From positions 1 through 33,753 of the forward strand of contig NZ_RHNQ01000026.1 of assembly GCF_003946275.1 (NCBI RefSeq): a stretch of DNA of 33,753 nucleotides, read 5' to 3'. The position numbers and the translations under genes were made by a program. The DNA comes from Loigolactobacillus backii (GTDB taxonomy: Bacteria > Bacillota > Bacilli > Lactobacillales > Lactobacillaceae). Under the pieces are notes generated by a model. It worked only from the letters and a program-made list of their open reading frames with translations. It searched no databases and was not told the origin of the DNA. This document shows positions 1-5,902 of the stretch, one piece after another (position 1 is the first letter of the stretch; every line of letters starts with the position of its first letter).

Positions 1-22
1 TTCATGTCTATTTTTGTATTAA

Positions 23-46
23 AATACCCCAGCAGACTGGGGTATT
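23..46 (-). terminator. Rho-independent terminator after the DUF2922 gene
   Basis: A perfect 10-bp stem (AATACCCCAG / CTGGGGTATT) with a 4-nt loop. Read on the minus strand it is followed by TTTTAATA, so it should end the minus-strand transcript that carries the DUF2922 gene about 90 bp upstream. Confidence 0.75.
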
Positions 47-136
47 GGGTAACTATTTAACTTTCAACCTTTAGTTAGAAGAAAACTAACCCAATTGGTA
101 ATTACTGTACTACTAGTTGTGCGTTAAACTACAAGC

Positions 137-382
137 TTACGCGTCCGCTTTTTCACTCTTTTTCTTATCACTGAAAATTGGTGTTACTGTGCGTTCAGTG
201 TAGCTGGCCTGAACTGGGTGGGCGTAGGGGTTGGCAAAATCGATTTCGAACATTTTTAGTTCGGCGATTGTCTGCATTGCCGTCTTGACAGTTGTTTCGT
301 CAAGATTCTGGGAAGCGTAATTCATTCGCAAATGCTTCTCTTTGCCGTTTTCACTGGTAAATTCCATATCAAGTTGTTTCAT
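137..382 (-). CDS. DUF2922 family small protein
   Basis: An 81-residue protein with the DUF2922 pattern: an N-terminal strand (MKQLDMEFTSENGKEKHLRM), a segment like N-LDE-TVKTAMQTI in the middle and an aromatic/hydrophobic end before a charged Lys/Glu tail. The ribosome site AAGGAGG lies 7-8 bases before the ATG. DUF2922 proteins are small cytoplasmic proteins of Bacillota with no established function. They are often encoded beside DUF1659 proteins, as here with the gene at 713-928. The gene is the last of a minus-strand group and is followed by a strong terminator. Family call is by pattern recognition only. Confidence 0.75.
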   Translation of the reverse strand: MKQLDMEFTSENGKEKHLRMNYASQNLDETTVKTAMQTIAELKMFEIDFANPYAHPVQASYTERTVTPIFSDKKKSEKADA

Positions 383-712
383 AGGTGGGACCTCCTTAAT
401 TCTTTAGGATCGATTTTACGCTAATCGCAAAATTTCAGTCACGGCGGCTGGTTATTTTTTCTAGTGTACCTAGAAAAAATAGCATCGCCTTAATGCTTAG
501 GCCGTTTTGGGATCGTCTGCGAGACTAACTGTAGTTTTCGATTAATCCGTGTATTTTTGCGCCTGAATTCTACAGTTAACCTATAGTCAGTGTGATCACT
601 AATTGGCAGTGGGACTCGTTAAATCAATGACTAAAACCGCATTTCATTAATTTAGGCGTGTTTGGAAAGGCATCCGGGGACTTATTTTTCAAACACGGTC
701 TAGTTCGCTGGA
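383..712. other. 330-bp non-coding spacer with inverted repeats
   Basis: No credible gene. The stretch holds a perfect 12-bp inverted repeat at 453-481 (arms TATTTTTTCTAG / CTAGAAAAAATA, 5-nt loop), a second one at 526-578 (TAACTGTAG / CTACAGTTA) and a minimal copy of the window's palindromic repeat at 658-696. The first has no clear GC-rich stem, so it is not a classical terminator. Confidence 0.6.
658..696. repeat. Minimal 39-bp palindromic repeat
   Basis: The left end GTGTTTGGAAAGGC and right end TTTTTCAAACAC form an inverted repeat closely matching the ends of the large modular repeats elsewhere in the window, but only a few bases lie between them. A similar 38-bp form is at 26277-26314. 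Confidence 0.6.
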
Positions 713-928
713 CTATTCCTCAATTCCGGGAAAGTCGTGGCGGCGGTAATAAACGGTAACGGCGGCGTTGGCACGCTGACCGGAGAGATTCTCAACAACT
801 TTGCCAAGACCAGTTAGCTGTTCTGGCGTTACTTCTTCTTTGCAGTCATGAAAAACCCGTGTCGCTTCGTTGGCGATGTCAGGTCCAGTGACCTTAATTT
901 CAACGTTCGTTTTAATCCAATCATCCAT
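713..928 (-). CDS. DUF1659 family small protein
   Basis: A 71-residue protein that I read as DUF1659. It shows an N-terminal strand (IKTNVEIKVTG), a conserved F-x-x-C/V turn, the segment TPEQLTGLGKVVENLSGQ and a final strand AAVTVYYRR. The ribosome site AGGAGGA is 8 bases before the ATG. DUF1659 proteins have no known activity; in Bacillota they are commonly encoded next to a DUF2922 gene, which is what is seen here (137-382). The 330-bp gap between the pair is unusually long and contains hairpins, so the two may be uncoupled transcriptionally. Assignment is by pattern only. Confidence 0.65.
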   Translation of the reverse strand: MDDWIKTNVEIKVTGPDIANEATRVFHDCKEEVTPEQLTGLGKVVENLSGQRANAAVTVYYRRHDFPGIEE

Positions 929-948
929 GAGATTGTCCTCCTGTTATA

Positions 949-1067
949 GAGTGCAGAAAAAGGCGGTTAAATTCTGAGGATTAGCCTAAGAAGGCGGATT
1001 GGCCGTGAAACGGCCGAGACGACTTCTGTAGCTAACCGCAGGAATTTGCCTTTTGGAGCACATTTAA
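949..1067 (+). repeat. Modular palindromic repeat, copy R1 (diverged)
   Basis: A 119-bp imperfect hairpin lying between the sigma-like gene and the DUF1659 gene. The outer stem is GTGC..AAAAAGGC / GCCTTTT..GCAC where other copies have GTGTTTGAAAAAGC / GCTTTTTCAAACAC. The inner arm is GGCCGT-GAA-ACGGCC where copy R4 has ATCTGT-GAA-ACAGAT. Both stems differ from the other copies by paired changes. Confidence 0.75.
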
Positions 1068-1176
1068 ACAATTTTACTACTTTTTCCGCACTCTAAATAT
1101 TTTGTAAGATCTAATCAGGTGGCCACCATTTTTACCCTTACATACTAATAACAATTTAGCGGCCGGATTTGTGACC

Positions 1177-1737
1177 TTAATCGCTGAACAGATTTTCAGC
1201 CTGGCGCCGAACTCGATCGCGAATTCGGTAAACACTGCGGCGATTAATACCTAACTCCTTGGCAATTTGGACCATGTTTTTATCGGCTCGGTAGGCGCGC
1301 CAGAGGTAATAGCGCTCATTTTCGCTAAGTCTAGTCATCAGCAGGTTAAAATGGTCATCGGCCTGAATTGTGGCAATCAGGTCACTGAATTGGCTGGCTT
1401 CTTTGGTGGTAAATTCGGCCATATCGTCAGGCTTTTCGGTTCGTTGCAGTAGTTCGCTAGAAACGCAGCAATTTTGTTGTTTACTAAAATTATTCCGGCG
1501 ATTTTTGTTTGCCCAAATAATGTGGGTGTAGATGTAACTTTCCCGGTTGAGCTGGCTACCACTTTGGTAGTAATCCACGAAGCCAGTGACGTAATCGAGG
1601 ACGCTATCTTGGTAATAATCGGCGAATTCCGAATGCCAGTAATAGATACCGGCGGCCTTGAGCGCACCGTAAATGATGCCAGGATTGGCGGCGAGGCAGG
1701 AAAAGGCTTGTTGTTCTAAATCAGTTTTTTGGGTCAA
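1177..1737 (-). CDS. Sigma-70-like regulator (SigH/ComX type suspected)
   Basis: About 187 residues. The C-terminus (AKELGINRRSVYRIRDRVRR) is a helix-turn-helix like sigma region 4. The N-terminal part (HSEFADYYQDSVLDYVTGF, then YIYTHIIWANKNRRN) resembles the degenerate region 2 of the short sigma-H/ComX-type factors of lactobacilli. Region 1.1 and region 3 are absent. I prefer the TTG at 1737, because the AAGGAG sits directly against the GTG at 1746 but 8 bases before this TTG. It heads a minus-strand group with DUF1659 and DUF2922 genes and lies 2.4 kb from a ComK-like gene. It could instead be a non-sigma HTH regulator. Confidence 0.55.
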   Translation of the reverse strand: MTQKTDLEQQAFSCLAANPGIIYGALKAAGIYYWHSEFADYYQDSVLDYVTGFVDYYQSGSQLNRESYIYTHIIWANKNRRNNFSKQQNCCVSSELLQRTEKPDDMAEFTTKEASQFSDLIATIQADDHFNLLMTRLSENERYYLWRAYRADKNMVQIAKELGINRRSVYRIRDRVRRQAENLFSD

Positions 1738-1746
1738 CAGAAACAC

Positions 1747-2144
1747 TCCTTTGCCGTGAAGGCAGAATTGTGTTTCCTAGCGCTAGAAAACGGTTTAAGA
1801 ATAACAAAATTAAAAATAACTATGTAAACGCTAACTTTAAGATGTGACAAGCAAATCATGAAAAATGTCGGCCAAGTATTGTTCGGCAAATCAATGATAA
1901 AGGCTATTGGGTGGGGAGACTTTTTGAATATTTGTGGGTATTTAATCGGAATTGGTATAAAGAAAGCCGAAGACAAGAAAATGTCTTCGACTATAGTTTA
2001 TGGGTGGCATAAAAGTGAGAGGTTAATCTAATTTGGCCCAATAATTGCAAAAAAGTAGGGGCCGTTTTACGCAGGTTATTCCGTTATGTAGTAGGAAATT
2101 TGTGCTATTAAACAGAGTTATTAATTTAAATTTTATTTCGTATC
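1747..2144. other. Non-coding spacer, minus-strand promoter region
   Basis: No convincing gene on either strand. It must contain the promoter of the sigma-like gene, and a CcpA-type site is at 1823-1836. The remainder is AT-rich and featureless to me. Confidence 0.5.
1823..1836. promoter_or_regulatory. Candidate cre (CcpA) site
   Basis: TGTAAACGCTAACT matches the cre consensus TGWAANCGNTNWCA at 13 of 14 positions. It lies about 85 bp upstream of the sigma-like gene's start, so carbon catabolite control is possible. One-mismatch sites arise by chance, hence the moderate confidence. Confidence 0.4.
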
Positions 2145-2160
2145 TTGATTGAATTTCTTA

Positions 2161-2169
2161 TGCTATAAT
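2161..2169 (+). promoter_or_regulatory. Extended -10 promoter of toxin mRNA
   Basis: TGCTATAAT is a perfect extended -10 element. No good -35 at standard spacing is seen. It would give a leader of about 95 nt before the holin-like toxin ORF, fitting the long structured leaders of type I toxin mRNAs. Confidence 0.65.
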
Positions 2170-2269
2170 CACATCAGCAAGGAAGTTGAGGCGGTTGGCA
2201 AATCCAATCTGAAAGTGAGATGGTCACTATGTGTGATGATCAAAATCCAGTAGGAAAGGGGGTGCCTAG

Positions 2270-2380
2270 TTGTCTGTAGTGGCAGCGTTGACGTTAATGT
2301 TGGGATTTGGGATGTTTGTAATATCCCTGATCAGCCTAGTCATCGCAATTGTTAAACTACTTAATGACAATAAAAAATAG
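2270..2380 (+). CDS. Holin-like type I toxin peptide
   Basis: A 36-residue peptide from a TTG start behind AGGAAAGGGGG. It begins (M)SVVAALTLMLGFGMF, continues as one hydrophobic membrane helix and ends with the charged tail LLNDNKK. This is the pattern of the 'putative holin-like toxin' family (Hol_Tox), small membrane-damaging peptides of type I toxin-antitoxin loci in lactobacilli and bacilli. The stop codon lies inside a hairpin (2374-2420) that can terminate transcription from both directions. A minus-strand promoter facing it is at 2501-2529. The 3' third of the gene and everything downstream is duplicated at 2541-2736. Toxicity itself is inferred from family and layout. Confidence 0.8.
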   Translation: MSVVAALTLMLGFGMFVISLISLVIAIVKLLNDNKK

Positions 2381-2420
2381 CCGTCCACTATACTTTTGAC
2401 CAAGTATGAACGACTATTTT
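2374..2420. terminator. Bidirectional terminator shared by toxin mRNA and antisense RNA
   Basis: An imperfect stem (AAAATAG-CGTC-ATACTT paired with AAGTAT-GACG-CTATTTT) spanning the toxin stop codon. It has a T-run after the stem on the minus strand (CTATTTTTTATT) and a shorter one on the plus strand, so convergent transcripts could both end here. Confidence 0.6.
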
Positions 2421-2494
2421 AGTCCAATAATACAATGTCAACCGTCTTAAACGGTTTTTGCGAGGGATCTGTTTGTGCAGATCCCGTTTTTTGT
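2375..2494 (-). ncRNA. Antisense antitoxin RNA of the holin-like toxin
   Basis: Predicted from a minus-strand promoter and a terminator hairpin overlapping the toxin stop codon. The RNA of about 120 nt would carry a 5' stem (GGGATCTG / CAGATCCC), a second stem (AACCGT / ACGGTT) and overlap the 3' end of the toxin mRNA. Convergent toxin and antitoxin RNAs overlapping at their 3' ends are the arrangement of Fst- and TxpA-type loci. Transcript ends are estimates. Confidence 0.65.
2464..2492 (+). terminator. Terminator downstream of toxin gene
   Basis: Stem GGGATCTG / CAGATCCC with a 6-nt loop, followed by GTTTTTTG on the plus strand. A smaller stem-T-run (AACCGT / ACGGTT then TTTTT) lies just before it at 2440-2459. 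Both are repeated downstream at about 2646-2698. Confidence 0.75.
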
Positions 2495-2500
2495 ATCTTC

Positions 2501-2529
2501 AATATAGCATAATAAGTGTCATTCATCAA
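2501..2529 (-). promoter_or_regulatory. Promoter of antisense antitoxin RNA
   Basis: On the minus strand: -35 TTGATG, a 17-nt spacer and -10 TATATT preceded by TGC (extended -10). The same promoter in the duplicated unit (2708-2736) has -10 TATCTT, one base weaker. Confidence 0.7.
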
Positions 2530-2540
2530 TGAATTATACC

Positions 2541-2736
2541 TCATCGCAATTGTTAAACTACTTAATGACAATAAAAAATAGCCGTCTACTATACTTTTGA
2601 CGAAGTATGACGACTAATTTTTATTAGTTAAAATATACAAAATGTCAACCGTCTTAAACGGTTTTTGCGAGGGATCTGTATGTGCAGATCCCGTTTTTTG
2701 TATCTTCAAGATAGCATAATAAGTGTAATTCATCAA
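2541..2736. repeat. Duplicated antitoxin unit lacking the toxin
   Basis: A direct repeat of 2340-2529. It carries the last 13 codons of the toxin, the shared hairpin, both terminator stems and the minus-strand antitoxin promoter, with scattered substitutions and a diverged 20-bp block (ATTTTTATTAGTT in place of the original). The toxin start, ribosome site and first two thirds are missing. It could therefore still make an antitoxin-like RNA but no toxin. Confidence 0.8.
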
Positions 2737-2840
2737 CAAATCTGCACTGCTCTGAGATTAATTTCACACCCAAATCAATTTGGCAGCGTCCTTATTTTTG
2801 GTTAAACTAAAAGTAGTCTGAAAACTGAAGGAAGAATGTT

Positions 2841-3725
2841 ATGCAAAAATGGCAGTATCACTGTACCGTGACCGCCGCGCAGTCGGGCCACCGGTTAAAG
2901 CAGTATCTGCGTCGTGATTTATTGATTCCGAAAACAATTTGTTATTATTTGCGAATTCGGCGCATAGTCCGGATAAATGGGCGTTATCAATCTGTTTACA
3001 CACCGGTAAAAACGGGTGATGATGTGCTACTAACTTTTTACGCGGGGGATTTCAGCACGCCACGGCCTGATTATCATGGTGGTGACGCTAGTTTGGTGCA
3101 CGTTTTATACGAAAATGACGACTTATTGGTGGTGGACAAGCCGGCGGGGATTAAAACGCACCCGAATCGGCCGGAGGAGCAGGGCACGCTGATGAGTCAC
3201 GTCACGGCTTATTTGCAGTCGCCGGCCTATGTGGTTCACCGAATTGATCGTGCTACTAGCGGGGCTCTTGTTGTTGCAAAAAATCCGGTGGTGCTGCCGA
3301 TTCTCAATTGTTTGATTAGTAGTAAGAAAATCACGCGGCAATACCGGGCCTGGGTTCACGGGCATTTGCCGGCTAGGGGTACGATCAATTTACCAATTGG
3401 GCGCGATCCGTTAGATAAACGCAAACGGCAAGTTGGTGGGCCGGACGCGCTAACGGCAGTCACACACTACCGCGTTTTGCAAGAAACACCGACCAAATCG
3501 TTGTTAGCGATTCAATTAGAAACCGGCCGGACCCACCAAATTCGGGTGCAGTTTAGTTATCTAGGTCACCCGGTGGTAGGTGATCCGTTGTACGATCCCC
3601 AGGCCGCGGCCTATTCCCGGTTATTTTTACATTCGGCAAAAATGCGTTTGTTGTTGCCCTTTAGTTTTACGCCAGTTATGGTAACGGCGCCGCTGCCGGA
3701 AAGCTTTTTAAGGCTTGCGGATTGA
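2841..3725 (+). CDS. RluA-family RNA pseudouridine synthase
   Basis: A 294-residue protein that converts uridine to pseudouridine in rRNA or tRNA. An N-terminal S4-like segment (about 15-70: HRLKQYLRRDLLIP, then VRINGR and TPVKTGDDV) is followed by the RluA catalytic domain. The catalytic Asp lies in HRIDRATSGALVVAKN (about 133-148), and the late motif GRTHQIRVQFSYLGHPVVGD is typical of the family. AAGGAAG precedes the ATG. It is a monocistronic gene between the toxin locus and the ComK-like gene. The exact modified position cannot be told from sequence; lactobacilli carry several RluD/YlyB-type paralogues. Confidence 0.92.
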   Translation: MQKWQYHCTVTAAQSGHRLKQYLRRDLLIPKTICYYLRIRRIVRINGRYQSVYTPVKTGDDVLLTFYAGDFSTPRPDYHGGDASLVHVLYENDDLLVVDKPAGIKTHPNRPEEQGTLMSHVTAYLQSPAYVVHRIDRATSGALVVAKNPVVLPILNCLISSKKITRQYRAWVHGHLPARGTINLPIGRDPLDKRKRQVGGPDALTAVTHYRVLQETPTKSLLAIQLETGRTHQIRVQFSYLGHPVVGDPLYDPQAAAYSRLFLHSAKMRLLLPFSFTPVMVTAPLPESFLRLAD

Positions 3726-3779
3726 AGGGCTGGTTAAGGTGGTCGTTGCTGGTTAATGATTGAATTTAATTTTTTGGTG

Positions 3780-3804
3780 GGATCTGTATTTGGGTCCTTT
3801 TTTG
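3780..3804 (+). terminator. Weak terminator after the RluA-type gene
   Basis: A short stem (GGATC / GGTCC with one G-T pair) followed by a run of six T. Marginal stem strength. Confidence 0.35.
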
Positions 3805-3974
3805 TTTGCCAAAATTAGTCTTTTAGATTGATTGCTGTCCTGAAAAATGGGTGAGCATAGTTTAACGTTAGGCGCCTAATTAAATTCTCTAACAGCACGG
3901 TGGCAACTAAATGACGATTACGCGAGATAGGAATTAGAAGATCGCGGTTTTAAATTAAAATTTTCCCACCTTTA

Positions 3975-4003
3975 TTTGTTAACGCTAACAAATTTGCTAT
4001 GCT
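3975..4003 (+). promoter_or_regulatory. Promoter with overlapping cre-like palindrome upstream of the ComK-like gene
   Basis: The palindrome TTTGTTA-ACGC-TAACAAA (3975-3992) contains TGTTAACGCTAACA, a 13 of 14 match to the CcpA cre consensus. A -35-like TTGTTA (3976-3981), a 16-nt spacer and -10 TATGCT (3998-4003) place the palindrome over the -35. A repressor bound here would block initiation. That it is CcpA rather than another regulator is inference. Confidence 0.5.
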
Positions 4004-4068
4004 GGAAAGGCATTATTTTTCGCAAATTGCGTAAAAGAATGCGAATTCAGTTATGGAGGGGTAAATTA

Positions 4069-4137
4069 GTGATTACTTTTGGGAATAAATTAGACAGTTG
4101 TTATTTTAAGCGGCAGGGTGGTGGCTGGGATGACTAA
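4069..4137 (+). CDS. Leader ORF overlapping the ComK-like gene start
   Basis: A 22-codon ORF from a GTG placed 7 bases after GGAGGGG, the best ribosome site in the region. It begins (M)ITFGNKLDSCYFKRQ and ends with Trp-Asp-Asp. Its TAA lies 5 bases beyond the ATG (4130) of the ComK-like gene, in another frame. The downstream starts have no comparable ribosome site, so the leader may feed ribosomes to the ComK-like gene by translational coupling. No family recognised; function is inference. Confidence 0.5.
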   Translation: MITFGNKLDSCYFKRQGGGWDD

Positions 4138-4888
4138 GCTACCGAACCTGATTGACGTGACGAACTTGGCGCAGTATTACGAGCAGGCGCGTTTTCACCA
4201 GCACAATGAGTTAGGCAGTAACGCGATGTTAGTGGCGGAACTGAATCCGGCGGTGGAACGCGCGGGGGAGCTGTATTATAGCGTTGTGGTCACGGTGGAA
4301 GGGCACCTGTATTTCTGTCCGGAAACTGTCGAAAAATTAGTCATGGGTTATTTTAATCAGCAATGCTTTCACTACGGCGATTCGAAACGGCTGGCCCGTT
4401 CAACTGGGCAAACGCGATTGGTGCCCTACACAATGGGACGCTTGGTGTTGGTGCCGCTGAGTCGTGAAAGGACTAAAGAGTTGTACTGGGTGGTTGGGCA
4501 ACATTTTGATAACGCCCAGCCAGTGGCGGCTGCGGTGAGTGATCTCGTTTTTACAACTGGCCTACAGGTGCGGGTTGGGGCCAAGGCTCAAACGATAATG
4601 CGGTCGATGCACAAGGCGGCCCGGCTGCGTTTCAATCTGCGCAAAGGCAGTGAGCAACTATTGCGGATGACTAGCGACTATCAGGTCACCATCAGTTATC
4701 CGGTCCCTAACGACGGCTACTTTTCCCGCACGATGGCCGATTTTGAATTAGAGCAGCCTGATTGGAAGGCCATTAAAGAAAACCTTGTCGATTTGAAAAG
4801 GGTTTACAAGTTTCTCGATGACCGTGATTACAAGCAGCTTAGCAAACAGATGCAGATTAGGGAACGGCGGTATTGTGGGCTTTCTTAA
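4130..4888 (+). CDS. comK: ComK-like competence transcription factor
   Basis: About 252 residues. The central part resembles ComK: CFHYGDSKRLARSTG (a Cys-x-x-[YF]-G-x-S-x-x-x-[R] segment as in Bacillus ComK CRFFGSSYAGRKAGT), then VPYTMGRLVLVPLSRE and LYWVVGQHF, corresponding to the ComK strand 'P-(I/V)-.-IFLFPT-..-C-W-I'. ComK binds AT-boxes and activates DNA uptake genes. The protein is longer than the roughly 190-residue Bacillus ComK, with extra N-terminal and C-terminal segments. I prefer ATG 4130; GTG 4118 and 4121 are in frame. The start overlaps a leader ORF and the promoter carries a cre-like palindrome, which suggests tight control. It lies near a sigma-H/ComX-like gene. Confidence 0.6.
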   Translation: MTKLPNLIDVTNLAQYYEQARFHQHNELGSNAMLVAELNPAVERAGELYYSVVVTVEGHLYFCPETVEKLVMGYFNQQCFHYGDSKRLARSTGQTRLVPYTMGRLVLVPLSRERTKELYWVVGQHFDNAQPVAAAVSDLVFTTGLQVRVGAKAQTIMRSMHKAARLRFNLRKGSEQLLRMTSDYQVTISYPVPNDGYFSRTMADFELEQPDWKAIKENLVDLKRVYKFLDDRDYKQLSKQMQIRERRYCGLS

Positions 4889-4940
4889 CTTTTTCTTTAA
4901 GGAGGTATTTTTAAAAATAAATTTTTCTTTTGCTACGGTA

Positions 4941-4989
4941 TGTTCCTTATGTACAACTAAATATGATATAATGTCGTATATAAGGAACA
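4941..4989 (+). promoter_or_regulatory. AbiE promoter with flanking inverted-repeat operators
   Basis: TGTTCCTTATGTAC (4941-4954) and GTATATAAGGAACA (4976-4989) form a 14-bp inverted repeat with one mismatch. Between them lies the extended -10 TGATATAAT (4964-4972). Known AbiEi antitoxins repress their own promoter by binding inverted repeats, so these are the likely operators. Confidence 0.75.
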
Positions 4990-5008
4990 ATAGAACGAGG
5001 GTGAAAGA

Positions 5009-5602
5009 ATGGTGTTAACCGACCAGGCGCAATTATTACTAACCAAGTACAATGGCATTTTTACGGCCAAACAAGCTCTTTTGGAAGGGATCGTCTCTTC
5101 TATTTTAAGTCGAATGGTTAAACAAGGGTTAATTGAACGCGTTGGACCGGGGGTGTACATTGATCCAACCTCTTTTGAGGATGAATTTGCCTTGGCACAG
5201 TTACGGTTTACAAAAGGAATTTTTTGTAGGGAGACAGCACTGCATCTGTACGACCTGACCGATAAAACACCAAACTTTTTAGAAATGACTTTTCCTAGAG
5301 GCTATAACTCACCACATTTTGAAGAATTAAGGATTAGGCCTTACTGGCAAATTGAAACTCTAAGAAGGCTTGGCGTTACAACTGTTAAGACAGAATATGG
5401 CAATCGAGTAGCGGTTTATGGGATTGAGCGAACACTATGTGATATTATTCGTTCACCACATATTGCGCAAGATGAAATTATTCGGAATGCCATGCAGGCT
5501 TACGTTAAACGGTCAGATAGAAATCTGATTCAGCTGATGCACTTTGCCAAGCTACTTAAGGTTGAAGAAAAAATGCGCACTTATATGGGAGTACTACTAT
5601 GA
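5009..5602 (+). CDS. abiEi: AbiEi-type antitoxin / transcriptional regulator
   Basis: A 197-residue protein of the AbiEi family, the antitoxin and autorepressor of type IV AbiE toxin-antitoxin (abortive infection) loci. The N-terminal winged helix (about 1-55: NGIFTAKQALLEGI, SILSRMVKQGLIERVGPGVYI) is followed by the AbiEi C-terminal domain (ALHLYDLTDKTP, the conserved YGIERTLCDIIRSP, then NAMQAYVKR). The family's antitoxin acts without binding the toxin. Its ATG follows GAGGGTG and its end overlaps the next ORF by 4 bp (ATGA), the usual AbiEi-AbiEii junction. The toxin is broken, so this gene survives as an orphan that probably still represses its promoter. Confidence 0.88.
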   Translation: MVLTDQAQLLLTKYNGIFTAKQALLEGIVSSILSRMVKQGLIERVGPGVYIDPTSFEDEFALAQLRFTKGIFCRETALHLYDLTDKTPNFLEMTFPRGYNSPHFEELRIRPYWQIETLRRLGVTTVKTEYGNRVAVYGIERTLCDIIRSPHIAQDEIIRNAMQAYVKRSDRNLIQLMHFAKLLKVEEKMRTYMGVLL

Positions 5603-5787
5603 AGGACCGTTTTACGAACGCCATGCAAATGAAGGCCTATGTGAAAAAACAGGCTAAGCTTAATAATGTTGATCCCAGGGAGTGCTCGGAGGATACTAGA
5701 CTTCCGTTTTTCCAAACCCGACCCAAACCAGCAAATAAGACGTTTACCGGTCGCAGGATCAAGATTTTCCAGTCATTTGCCAAATAA
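5599..5787 (+). pseudogene. Truncated AbiEii toxin (N-terminal stump)
   Basis: 62 codons overlapping the abiEi stop. The first about 45 residues look like the start of AbiEii (NAMQMKAYVKKQAKLNN, then PRE..ED....FFQT), the nucleotidyltransferase toxin of AbiE loci. The rest of the roughly 220-300-residue enzyme, including the nucleotidyltransferase motifs, is absent, and the frame ends before a strong terminator. Internal residues look degraded as well (ECSEDTRLP where a leucine-rich helix is expected). The toxin is therefore inactive. Confidence 0.75.
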
Positions 5788-5795
5788 AATTCACC

Positions 5796-5841
5796 AAAAA
5801 AAGGCGTCCGCCCGGCTAATTTAGTCAGGTGGACGCCTTTT
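5796..5841. terminator. Bidirectional terminator between convergent genes
   Basis: The stem AAAAGGCGTCC-CC pairs with GG-GGACGCCTTTT around a 16-nt loop. A-runs and T-runs on both sides let it terminate the abiE transcript (plus) and the LCP transcript (minus). Confidence 0.88.
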
Positions 5842-5902
5842 GAATTTACTTTCTTTCAATGAAAAACAGTTGCTAGTCAGTTTTATGTCCCGGTAGAACG
5901 CA

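Noticed and set aside
1267-1719. ORFs on the plus strand and another minus frame across the sigma-like gene
   Set aside because: Overlap the better-supported sigma-like gene, which has a ribosome site and a recognisable HTH.
2251-2380. GTG at 2262 as the toxin start
   Set aside because: That frame stops after five codons; only TTG 2270 gives the holin-like peptide with a correct ribosome-site distance.
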